A DNA stretch of 5,578 bases from Hyphomonas sp. (GTDB lineage Bacteria; Pseudomonadota; Alphaproteobacteria; Caulobacterales; Hyphomonadaceae): positions 218-5,795 of the forward strand of contig DNFL01000183.1 of the NCBI GenBank assembly GCA_003486945.1, in the 5' to 3' direction. Of the stretch, positions 1-4,917 are shown piece by piece; the first letter of the stretch is position 1, and each line of letters begins with the position of its first letter. A program made the translations under genes and the position numbers. The notes beneath the pieces are model-generated. The model saw nothing but the letters and a program-made list of their open reading frames with translations. It was not told the DNA's origin and did not search any database.

Positions 1-112
1 GCCCACGCGCGCGCCAACCACTTGGCTTTGAATCGACAGGATCGTGGGCGGGCGGCTAGTAAGATCGGCCATGGCAGGCAAATCTCGCCTGCGTCGCGCC
101 AACGAGCAAGTG

Positions 113-991
113 ATGAGCACAATCCGCCCGCGCCGTTCATGCCTTTATATGCCCGGCGCCAACGCCAAGGCGTTGGAAAAGGCCAAGACGCTTCCCGCCG
201 ACGTGCTCTTGCTCGATCTGGAAGATTCCGTCGCGCCTGAAGCCAAGGAAAGCGCGCGCGATGCGGTCGCCGCCGCAGTGAAGGCCGGCGGCTATGGCAA
301 GCGCGAACTGGTCGTGCGGATGAACAGTCTCGACACCGAATGGGGCCATACCGATCTCGAAATGGCGGCAAAGTCCGGCGCGCAGGCCGTGCTCGCCCCG
401 AAGGTGACGGGCGCGCGCGATATCGAGCGCCTCAGCCAGCTGATGAAGGATGCCGGCGCGCCGGCCGAGATGGCGCTTTGGGTGATGATCGAGACGCCGC
501 TGGCGATCCTGAACATCAAGGAGATTGCCGCCGAGGCGCACCGCACGCACCTCTCCACCTTCGTCATGGGTACGAATGATCTCGCCAAGGAATACCGTGC
601 CCGGATGACTGCCGACCGGCTAGCCTTCCAGACAGCGCTGCAGCTCACGGTCGCCGCCGCGCGCGCCTATGGCCTCACCGCCATCGACGGGGTCTATAAT
701 GACATCAAGAACCCGGACGGCTTCCGCGAGGAGTGCGAACAGGGCCGCGACCTTGGCTTCGATGGCAAGACGCTGATCCACCCCACTCAAGTCGACGATG
801 CCAACCGCATCTTCGCCCCCAGCCCGCATGATGTCGAACAGGCGAAAGCCGTGATCGAAGCCTTTGCGGACCCGGCGAATGCAGGGAAGGGCGTGCTGAA
901 GGTCAACGGCAAGATGACCGAGCTCTTGCACCTGGACGAGGCGAAGCGGATTGTCGCGACGGATGACCTGATCAGAGAGTTTGCAGGCTGA
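113..991 (+). CDS. HpcH/HpaI/CitE-family CoA-ester lyase (malyl-/beta-methylmalyl-CoA lyase or malyl-CoA thioesterase type)
   Basis: The 292-residue cytosolic protein is a TIM-barrel lyase of the CitE/HpcH type, which cleaves (or hydrolyses) 3-hydroxyacyl-CoA thioesters such as malyl-CoA, beta-methylmalyl-CoA or citramalyl-CoA with Mg2+. Visible family motifs are the N-terminal RRSCLYMPG (7-15), LDLEDSV (34-40), VVRMN with Arg69, IETPLAI with the Mg ligand Glu127, GTNDL with the second Mg ligand Asp156, and GFDGKTLIHPTQV near the C-terminal end of the barrel. I chose ATG 113 because the conserved sequence begins within five residues of it. In-frame starts at 44 and 71 would add basic, non-conserved residues. 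The upstream ribosome site is weak. It leads a run of four same-strand genes ending in mesaconyl-CoA hydratase, which points to the ethylmalonyl-CoA pathway. At the C-terminal lid, Glu270 stands where Mcl1-type lyases have Asp. Its length and pattern are closer to the short CoA-ester lyase/thioesterase group than to Mcl1 (about 318 aa), so the exact substrate is open. Itaconate-type citramalyl-CoA cleavage is an alternative. Confidence 0.93.
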   Translation: MSTIRPRRSCLYMPGANAKALEKAKTLPADVLLLDLEDSVAPEAKESARDAVAAAVKAGGYGKRELVVRMNSLDTEWGHTDLEMAAKSGAQAVLAPKVTGARDIERLSQLMKDAGAPAEMALWVMIETPLAILNIKEIAAEAHRTHLSTFVMGTNDLAKEYRARMTADRLAFQTALQLTVAAARAYGLTAIDGVYNDIKNPDGFREECEQGRDLGFDGKTLIHPTQVDDANRIFAPSPHDVEQAKAVIEAFADPANAGKGVLKVNGKMTELLHLDEAKRIVATDDLIREFAG

Positions 992-1028
992 TCTCTCGAC
1001 GCCGCGCGCCACTGACCTAGATCACGCG

Positions 1029-1041
1029 GGTATCAGATACC
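1029..1041. promoter_or_regulatory. 13-nt perfect inverted repeat just upstream of the arsC-like gene
   Basis: GGTATC and GATACC flank a single central A, ending directly against the GGAGA ribosome binding site at 1042-1046. A one-base loop cannot form an RNA hairpin, so if functional this is a protein-binding site on DNA. A looser palindrome (TGACCTAGATCA, one mismatched pair) lies just before it at 1013-1024. It does not resemble the classical ArsR operator I know. Function is inferred only. Confidence 0.35.
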
Positions 1042-1052
1042 GGAGACGCCCC

Positions 1053-1400
1053 ATGACCTATATCCTCCTCCACAATCCTGGCTGCGGCTCATCGAAGAAG
1101 GGCCTCGAGCTGCTTCAGTCGAAAGGCATCGAGCCGAAGGTGCGCAAGTATATGAGCGCGGCGGAGCGGCTGTCGGTGGAGGAGCTGAAGGACATCGCGA
1201 AGAAGATGGGTGCGAAATCGCCGCGCGTCTTCCTGCGCGAGAAGGATGCCGAGGCGGCGGGGCTTTCCGAAAGGGCCAGCGACGAGCAGGTCTATGCCGC
1301 GATGGCTGAGAACCCGAAGCTGATCCAGCGGCCCATCGGCATCAACGGCAAGAAAGCCGTGCTCGGCCGGCCGAACGAACGTCTGCTGGACATAGCCTAA
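1053..1400 (+). CDS. ArsC/YfgD-family glutaredoxin-like arsenate reductase-type protein
   Basis: The 115-residue cytosolic protein has the ArsC thioredoxin-like fold. It carries the N-terminal active-site loop HNPGCGSSKK, with Cys11 at the position of the catalytic Cys12 of plasmid R773 ArsC. The three anion-binding arginines of that enzyme are all matched: Arg62 in RVFLR, Arg93 in QRPI and Arg106 in GRP. A full catalytic set suggests a working glutathione/glutaredoxin-linked reductase rather than an Spx-type regulator. The length fits the short YfgD-like branch, not the roughly 140-residue R773 form. ATG 1053 is chosen because GGAGA (1042-1046) sits 6 nt upstream and the fold begins at once; an in-frame ATG at 981 would overlap the previous gene and add unrelated residues. 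No other ars gene (efflux pump, ArsR) is nearby. It lies 61 nt after the lyase, so a role in arsenate resistance is not supported by context; it may act on another oxyanion or thiol substrate. Confidence 0.9.
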   Translation: MTYILLHNPGCGSSKKGLELLQSKGIEPKVRKYMSAAERLSVEELKDIAKKMGAKSPRVFLREKDAEAAGLSERASDEQVYAAMAENPKLIQRPIGINGKKAVLGRPNERLLDIA

Positions 1401-1461
1401 TCGATCAAATTTCAACGTTCTCCTGAAGCCCGTGTTTGCCAACCGGTGGCATAAGGGGGCC

Positions 1462-1731
1462 ATGCTGACGATTGCCCTCATCCTTGCCGCGCTGCTGCTG
1501 GCTTTTTCGGCCTTTGCGGCGTTCGGACTGCCCTACATGGTGATGGGGCCGCGCGCGCTGGAAGAGTTCGCCGAGCGCGCCGACATGCAGGCAATGGCCG
1601 CCGGCCTTGGCGTTGCGGCGATCCTTGCCGCGGCGCTGCCCTTTGCCGCAACGGGCTTGATTTCTGCCGCCCCGCAGATGCAGGTGTTCGCCGAAACCAT
1701 TCTCGGGGTATCGGGGCGTATCTGGAGCTGA
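1462..1731 (+). CDS. Small hypothetical two-helix membrane protein
   Basis: I do not recognise this 89-residue protein. Two hydrophobic segments are evident, about residues 2-23 and 44-69. They are separated by a charged loop (30-43) rich in Arg, Glu and Asp, with a short tail after the second helix. The first segment could alternatively be an uncleaved signal anchor; no clear signal-peptidase or lipoprotein cysteine site is seen. ATG 1462 is favoured by TAAGG at 1452-1456 with a 5-nt gap; an in-frame GTG at 1432 would add ten residues but has little ribosome-site support. Codon use (many GCC, CTG, GGC) matches the neighbours, which argues for a real gene. It lies between the arsC-like gene and mch, 61 nt and 45 nt away, so it is probably cotranscribed. 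Its function is unknown. Confidence 0.6.
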   Translation: MLTIALILAALLLAFSAFAAFGLPYMVMGPRALEEFAERADMQAMAAGLGVAAILAAALPFAATGLISAAPQMQVFAETILGVSGRIWS

Positions 1732-1776
1732 CCTCCAGCTGAGCCCGGTCCGCCCCGCCACAGTTGCGAGGGCGCC

Positions 1777-2829
1777 ATGACCGCGAAGCCGAAATCCAAT
1801 CCCGGCAACTTCTTCGAAGACTTCAAGCCCGGCGACACGCTGATCCACGCGACCCCGCAGACGGTGACCGAGGGCGACCTTGCCTTCTACCGCGCCCTGA
1901 CCGGCAACCGCTATGCGCAGTATTCTTCAGCTGAGTTTGCGCGCTCCGCCGGCCTGCCGGGTCTCTGCGCCGATCCGCTGCATGCTTTCCATATCGTGTT
2001 CGGCAAGACAGTTCCGGACATTTCGCTGAACGCGGTCGCCAATCTCGGCTATGCCGACGGACGCCTGCACCGCGCCGTGCTGGCGGGTGACACGCTGCGC
2101 GCCGAGAGCCAGGTAATCGGCGTCAAGGAAAACTCCAACGGCAAGACCGGGGTCGTCTGGGTGCGGACGAAAGGTGTGAACCAACGCGGGGAAGAAGTGC
2201 TGAGCTATGTGCGCTGGGTGATGGTCAACAAGCGCGACGTGAATAGTCCGGCCCCGGAGGAAATTGTGCCGAAGCTGCCTGCCGCCGTGCCCGCATCAGA
2301 CCTCGCCGGCTATCCCGAGATGAAATCCTGGCCCTTCGCGCAGGCTGGCAGCCGGCATGTGCTGGAAGACTACGAGATCGGCGAGAAGATCAACCACGTT
2401 GACGGCATGACTGTGGAAGAGGCCGAGCACCAGATCGCGACCCGTCTCTACCAAAACACCGCCAAGGTGCATTTCGATGCGCACGGCCAGAAGGCCAGCC
2501 GGTTCGGCAAGCGCCTGATCTATGGCGGCGTGGTGATCTCGACGGCGCGCTCGCTCGCCTTCAACGGCCTCGAGAATGCCGGGCAGATCCTCGCAATCAA
2601 TGCCGGCACGCATGTCTCGCCGCTGTTTGCGGGTGATACGGTCTATGCCTGGAGCGAAGTGCTGGACAAGGCCGAGCTGACCGAAACCGCCGGCGCCCTG
2701 CGCCTGCGTCTGGTCGCGGTAAAGGATCAGGACCCCGGCGCCTTCGCTTACAAGGACGCCGCCGGCAAATATGCCGAAGGCGTGCTGCTCGATTTCGACT
2801 ACTGGGCCGCAATTCCGAGAGCCCGCTGA
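1777..2829 (+). CDS. mch: Mesaconyl-CoA hydratase (2-methylfumaryl-CoA hydratase; MaoC-type double hotdog)
   Basis: The 350-residue cytosolic enzyme reversibly hydrates mesaconyl-CoA to (2R,3S)-beta-methylmalyl-CoA in the ethylmalonyl-CoA pathway of acetyl-CoA assimilation. Two tandem MaoC hotdog domains are visible, about 12-152 and 195-345. The N-terminal part has NPGNFFEDF, an HATP.TVTEGD stretch and FGKTVPDISLNA (75-86), all strongly typical of Rhodobacter-type Mch as I remember it. The C-terminal half has DGMTVEEAEHQIATRLYQNT followed by KVHFD; Asn227 and His232 occupy the hydratase catalytic dyad region. In the N-terminal domain the equivalent motif is degenerate (Asn44 for Asp, Tyr49 for His), so only the C-terminal site should be active. 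Start ATG 1777 has GAGGG at 1768-1772, 4 nt away. Length matches the family (about 345 aa). Its co-directional CoA-ester lyase upstream fits the next pathway step. A beta-hydroxyacyl-CoA or itaconyl-CoA hydratase role is less likely given the sequence match. Confidence 0.92.
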   Translation: MTAKPKSNPGNFFEDFKPGDTLIHATPQTVTEGDLAFYRALTGNRYAQYSSAEFARSAGLPGLCADPLHAFHIVFGKTVPDISLNAVANLGYADGRLHRAVLAGDTLRAESQVIGVKENSNGKTGVVWVRTKGVNQRGEEVLSYVRWVMVNKRDVNSPAPEEIVPKLPAAVPASDLAGYPEMKSWPFAQAGSRHVLEDYEIGEKINHVDGMTVEEAEHQIATRLYQNTAKVHFDAHGQKASRFGKRLIYGGVVISTARSLAFNGLENAGQILAINAGTHVSPLFAGDTVYAWSEVLDKAELTETAGALRLRLVAVKDQDPGAFAYKDAAGKYAEGVLLDFDYWAAIPRAR

Positions 2830-2832
2830 CAC

Positions 2833-3210
2833 TCAGGCATCCGGGGCAGGGCGATGCTCCGCCCAGAGGAGCAGGGCATCGAGGGCAGGGCACAGGCCTT
2901 CGCCCCATTCGGTGAGCCCGTACTCCACTTTGGGCGGCACCTGATGATGCACGATCCGGCGTACGATGCCGTCGGCTTCCAGTTTTCGAAGCTGTTGGAT
3001 CAGCATTTTCTGCGAGATTGACGGGATCGCGCGCTCCAGATCGGAAAAGCGCAGAAGGCTGCCGCCGAACAAGTGGAACAGGATGGTCATCTTCCACCGC
3101 CCCTCCAGCATCTGCAGCGCGCCCTCCACACCATGCGCGGCGGTGTCCGGCGTATAATCAGGGCGCTTACCTGCAGGTGCGTACCCTACTTTTTTGTCTG
3201 TACTTGCCAT
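2833..3210 (-). CDS. HxlR-family winged-helix transcriptional regulator
   Basis: The 125-residue DNA-binding protein has the HxlR (DUF24/MarR-like) winged-helix domain. Seen are EGRWKMTILFHL (36-47), the helix-turn-helix region from Arg54 to Val83 (RFSDLERAIPSISQKML... LRKLEADGIV), and the wing PPKVEYGLTEWG (92-103). HxlR proteins act as dimers, often repressing or activating a divergent oxidoreductase gene. Here the divergent genes are a SnoaL-like protein and an SDR, so it probably controls them and itself through the shared 73-nt spacer. The conserved N-terminal cysteine used by thiol-sensing members such as YodB and HypR is absent (the region reads AAHGVEGALQ); the only cysteine is Cys107 in the C-terminal helix. 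The start has a poor ribosome site, so the exact N-terminus is less sure; residues 1-25 are outside the conserved domain. The stop lies 3 nt from the convergent mch stop. Confidence 0.93.
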   Translation of the reverse strand: MASTDKKVGYAPAGKRPDYTPDTAAHGVEGALQMLEGRWKMTILFHLFGGSLLRFSDLERAIPSISQKMLIQQLRKLEADGIVRRIVHHQVPPKVEYGLTEWGEGLCPALDALLLWAEHRPAPDA

Positions 3211-3283
3211 GGATTCTGCTTAGCCCGATATCGGGGGTCTCGCAAGAAGTTTGCGGGCCAAGACAGATTGGAAGGACGTGACA
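3211..3283. promoter_or_regulatory. Divergent control region with perfect 12-bp palindrome (operator candidate)
   Basis: This spacer separates the starts of hxlR (minus) and the SnoaL-like gene (plus) and must hold both promoters. At 3224-3235 is the perfect palindrome CCCGATATCGGG, the size expected for a dimeric winged-helix regulator. The neighbouring DNA just inside hxlR (3187-3205) is unusually T-rich and has TACTT twice, 14 nt apart. A possible plus-strand promoter (TTGCCA 3204-3209, 17-nt gap, GATATC 3227-3232) would put the -10 on the palindrome, giving simple repression, but its match to consensus is poor. GGAAGGA at 3270-3276 is the strong ribosome site of the next gene. Binding by the HxlR protein is inferred from position. 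Confidence 0.5.
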
Positions 3284-3613
3284 ATGCAGATTCCCATGCC
3301 CCCGCCGGTCCGGCTCTATTTTGAGTCCGAGGCCTATGATGACACCGCGCGCGTCGCGGATTGTTTCGCGCCGGATGCCGTGGTGACCGATGAGCGGCGC
3401 ACGCATATCGGACTGGAGGCGATCCGGGCCTGGAAGACCGAGGCCAAGGCCGCGGCGAGCTACCGTGTGACGCCGGTGAGCGTGGAACCGGATGGCGCAC
3501 GTGTGCTGGTGCTTGGCCGCGTGGAAGGAGCGTTTCCCGGCAGCCCTGCGATGCTGCGCTATCATTTCGACCTTCGGGGCGAGCGTATCTCGAAGTTGGA
3601 GATCCGGGCATGA
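3284..3613 (+). CDS. SnoaL-like / NTF2-fold small protein
   Basis: The 109-residue cytosolic protein looks like a SnoaL-type alpha+beta cone (NTF2 fold). It starts with an amphipathic helix ([20 protein letters not shown], 9-28), then [22 protein letters not shown] (29-50). The G-x-E/x-AI-RAW turn is the family signature, followed by the curved beta strands ([13 protein letters not shown]..., [33 protein letters not shown]). Such proteins are either small enzymes (isomerases, hydrolases, hydroxylase-like) or partners of an oxidoreductase. No catalytic residue can be assigned with confidence here. ATG 3284 is favoured by a strong GGAAGGA 7 nt upstream; an earlier TTG (3251) would add eleven residues lacking family similarity. 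Its stop overlaps the SDR start by four bases (ATGA), implying translational coupling and a shared job. Its expression is probably under the divergent HxlR regulator. Confidence 0.87.
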   Translation: MQIPMPPPVRLYFESEAYDDTARVADCFAPDAVVTDERRTHIGLEAIRAWKTEAKAAASYRVTPVSVEPDGARVLVLGRVEGAFPGSPAMLRYHFDLRGERISKLEIRA

Positions 3614-4392
3614 GTTTCGATCTCGGACTCGCGGGCAAGAGAGCGCTGGTCACCGGCGGAACAAAGGGCGTTGGCCGCGCTGTGGTGGAGACGTTTCAGG
3701 GGCTTGGCATGCATGTGCTGACCACAGCGCGCCGTGCCGGGGAGGGACTGCCGGATGGTGTTCACTTCGTGGCGGCGGATGTGTCCACCGAAGAAGGCTG
3801 TGCCCACGTATCCGAGGCCGTCCGTGAACGGATGAATGGTGTAGACGTGATTGTACATGGTGCGGGCGGGTCCAGTGCACCGGCCGGCGGTTTTGCTGCG
3901 CTCGATGAAGCTGAGTGGCAGGCGGAAATGAACCTCAACCTGTTTCCGGCTGTGCGGCTGGACCGCTCGCTGCTGCCGGGCATGATCGCGCAGCGGAGTG
4001 GGGTGGTGATCCATGTCACGTCGATCCAGCGCGTCCTCCCGCTGCCGGAAGCGACAACTGCCTATGCCAGTGCGAAGGCAGCGCTGGCGGCCTACAGCAA
4101 GAGCCTGTCGAAGGAAGTGGCGCCGCATGGGGTGCGCGTGGTGCGCGTATCGCCCGGATGGATCGCGACAGAGGCAGCGCGTGCGCTTGTCCGGCGCGTT
4201 GCACTGGAGAATGCAATCGACGATGCGGCCGCGGAGAAAGTGTTGATGCAGTCGATCGGTGGCATTCCCATAGGCCGGCCCACGCAGCCGGAAGAAGTGG
4301 CCGATCTCATCACCTTCCTCGCTTCAGGCAGGGCGGGCGCCATCACGGGCACGGAGTTTGTAATTGACGGCGGTACGGTGCCCACTGTCTGA
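3610..4392 (+). CDS. Classical short-chain dehydrogenase/reductase (SDR), module partner of the SnoaL-like protein
   Basis: The 260-residue NAD(P)-dependent oxidoreductase has a complete Rossmann fold. Seen are TGGTKGVGR (15-23) for cofactor binding, a basic TTARR (38-42) after beta-2 that suggests NADP(H), Asp57-Val58, and the tetrad Asn110, Ser138, Tyr152 (YASAK) and Lys156. Further on are SPGWIATEA (181-189), [13 protein letters not shown] and the closing [11 protein letters not shown]. The usual NNAG after beta-4 is replaced by HGAG (83-86). This, with the [19 protein letters not shown] stretch and the [12 protein letters not shown] segment, matches an uncharacterised SDR subfamily that I recall being encoded beside NTF2-like proteins. 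The substrate is unknown; a ketone, aldehyde or enone reductase is typical of the fold. The start overlaps the upstream stop (ATGA), so it is translationally coupled and probably under HxlR control. Confidence 0.95.
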   Translation: MSFDLGLAGKRALVTGGTKGVGRAVVETFQGLGMHVLTTARRAGEGLPDGVHFVAADVSTEEGCAHVSEAVRERMNGVDVIVHGAGGSSAPAGGFAALDEAEWQAEMNLNLFPAVRLDRSLLPGMIAQRSGVVIHVTSIQRVLPLPEATTAYASAKAALAAYSKSLSKEVAPHGVRVVRVSPGWIATEAARALVRRVALENAIDDAAAEKVLMQSIGGIPIGRPTQPEEVADLITFLASGRAGAITGTEFVIDGGTVPTV

Positions 4393-4413
4393 GGGGGGAT
4401 TGTCCAGGCCCCG

Positions 4414-4442
4414 CTGACGAATCGCAAACGGCTTCCTATATC
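4414..4442 (+). promoter_or_regulatory. Candidate sigma-70-type promoter with start point at the next gene's ATG
   Basis: CTGACG (4414-4419) and TATATC (4437-4442) each match four of six consensus bases and are separated by exactly 17 nt. Transcription would start near 4449, the ATG of the next gene, which has no convincing ribosome binding site. That would give a leaderless message; if translation instead starts at ATG 4491, the leader would be about 42 nt. Based on sequence matching by eye. Confidence 0.35.
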
Positions 4443-4448
4443 GCTGCG

Positions 4449-4865
4449 ATGGGCGGCTATCCTCCATACACGGGCTTCACCGAGACGGCGATGGCGATTG
4501 CCGTCATCCTGTCGGCTATTGTCAGCCTGATCGGCACATCCTCGCGCAAGCGCAACATCGTGCTGGGCGAGGCGCGCTTGGCTGATCTCGCCGAAATGAC
4601 GGGCATTCTGGACCCCCGCCAGCTGTTGCAGGTGTTCGGGCCGCCCGGCATGGGGCGCACCTGGCCAAGCGTGAACCTGCTGGACGTGCGCCGGGCCCGC
4701 ACGCCGCTCGGCTGGCTGATGTCCAGCGACATTGTGGACTATGCCTGTATCCTCGGCGCGCTCATGGGCCTGTGGCTGGCGCACTGGACTGCGCCGCTGG
4801 CCCTGCTGGTTGCAGTGGGTGTCCAGCTCGCGGGCTGGATTGCTTCGACCCGCGTACCCAAATGA
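4449..4865 (+). CDS. Hypothetical three-helix inner-membrane protein
   Basis: I do not recognise this 138-residue protein. Hydrophobic segments fall at about 14-30, 94-112 and 114-132. The first is followed by SSRKRN (31-36), a strong positive-inside signal, so the roughly 60-residue middle region (36-93) should be cytoplasmic and the last two helices form a hairpin with a basic C-terminus (TRVPK) also inside. The cytoplasmic part holds a GPPGMGR stretch (64-70). This superficially recalls a P-loop but lacks the GKS/T ending, so nucleotide binding is not claimed. Codon use agrees with neighbouring genes. The start is uncertain: ATG 4449 has no ribosome site (see the promoter just upstream), and ATG 4491, just before the first helix, is the alternative. 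It lies 56 nt after the SDR and 52 nt before dapF. No role can be assigned from context. Confidence 0.68.
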   Translation: MGGYPPYTGFTETAMAIAVILSAIVSLIGTSSRKRNIVLGEARLADLAEMTGILDPRQLLQVFGPPGMGRTWPSVNLLDVRRARTPLGWLMSSDIVDYACILGALMGLWLAHWTAPLALLVAVGVQLAGWIASTRVPK

Positions 4866-4880
4866 CGCGGACCCGGCCCG

Positions 4881-4900
4881 CTTTTCGCAGGCGCGAAAAG
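4881..4900. other. Perfect 8-bp inverted repeat with 4-nt loop upstream of dapF
   Basis: CTTTTCGC (4881-4888) and GCGAAAAG (4893-4900) are exact reverse complements separated by AGGC. No T-tract follows on either strand, so it is not a standard intrinsic terminator. It ends 5 nt before the AGGGA ribosome site of dapF (4906-4910). It could therefore be an mRNA hairpin affecting ribosome access or attenuating read-through from the upstream gene, or a DNA operator. The structure is seen directly; its role is inferred. Confidence 0.5.
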
Positions 4901-4917
4901 ACGGTAGGGATTCGGCC

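Noticed and set aside
1..112. Inverted repeats (GCCCACG 1-7 with CGTGGGC 43-49; GCCAA/TTGGC 13-26; GCAGGC/GCCTGC near 75-93) and a weak promoter-like pair (TCGACA 33-38, TAGTAA 57-62) before the lyase gene.
   Set aside because: The repeats are short, expected by chance in GC-rich DNA, and the promoter match is poor. The end of any upstream gene is outside the window.
1405..1848. A 147-codon minus-strand frame opposite the small membrane protein.
   Set aside because: It would overlap the start of mch, and its product is rich in Gly, Arg and His with no fold signal; the plus-strand frame has a ribosome site and coherent membrane helices.
3241..3255. A 5-bp stem CGCAA/TTGCG in the SnoaL-gene leader.
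   Set aside because: Too short and isolated to claim a riboswitch or attenuator.
3562..4128. A 188-codon minus-strand open frame opposite the SDR.
   Set aside because: It shadows the SDR catalytic region and has no family pattern.
2833..4392. Possible recent horizontal transfer of the HxlR/SnoaL/SDR module.
   Set aside because: Codon choice and GC content look similar to the flanking genes by eye, and no flanking repeats, tRNA or integrase is present.
4638..4661. GPPGMGR in the membrane protein, resembling a P-loop.
   Set aside because: It lacks the Lys-Ser/Thr of a Walker A motif and there is no Walker B partner.
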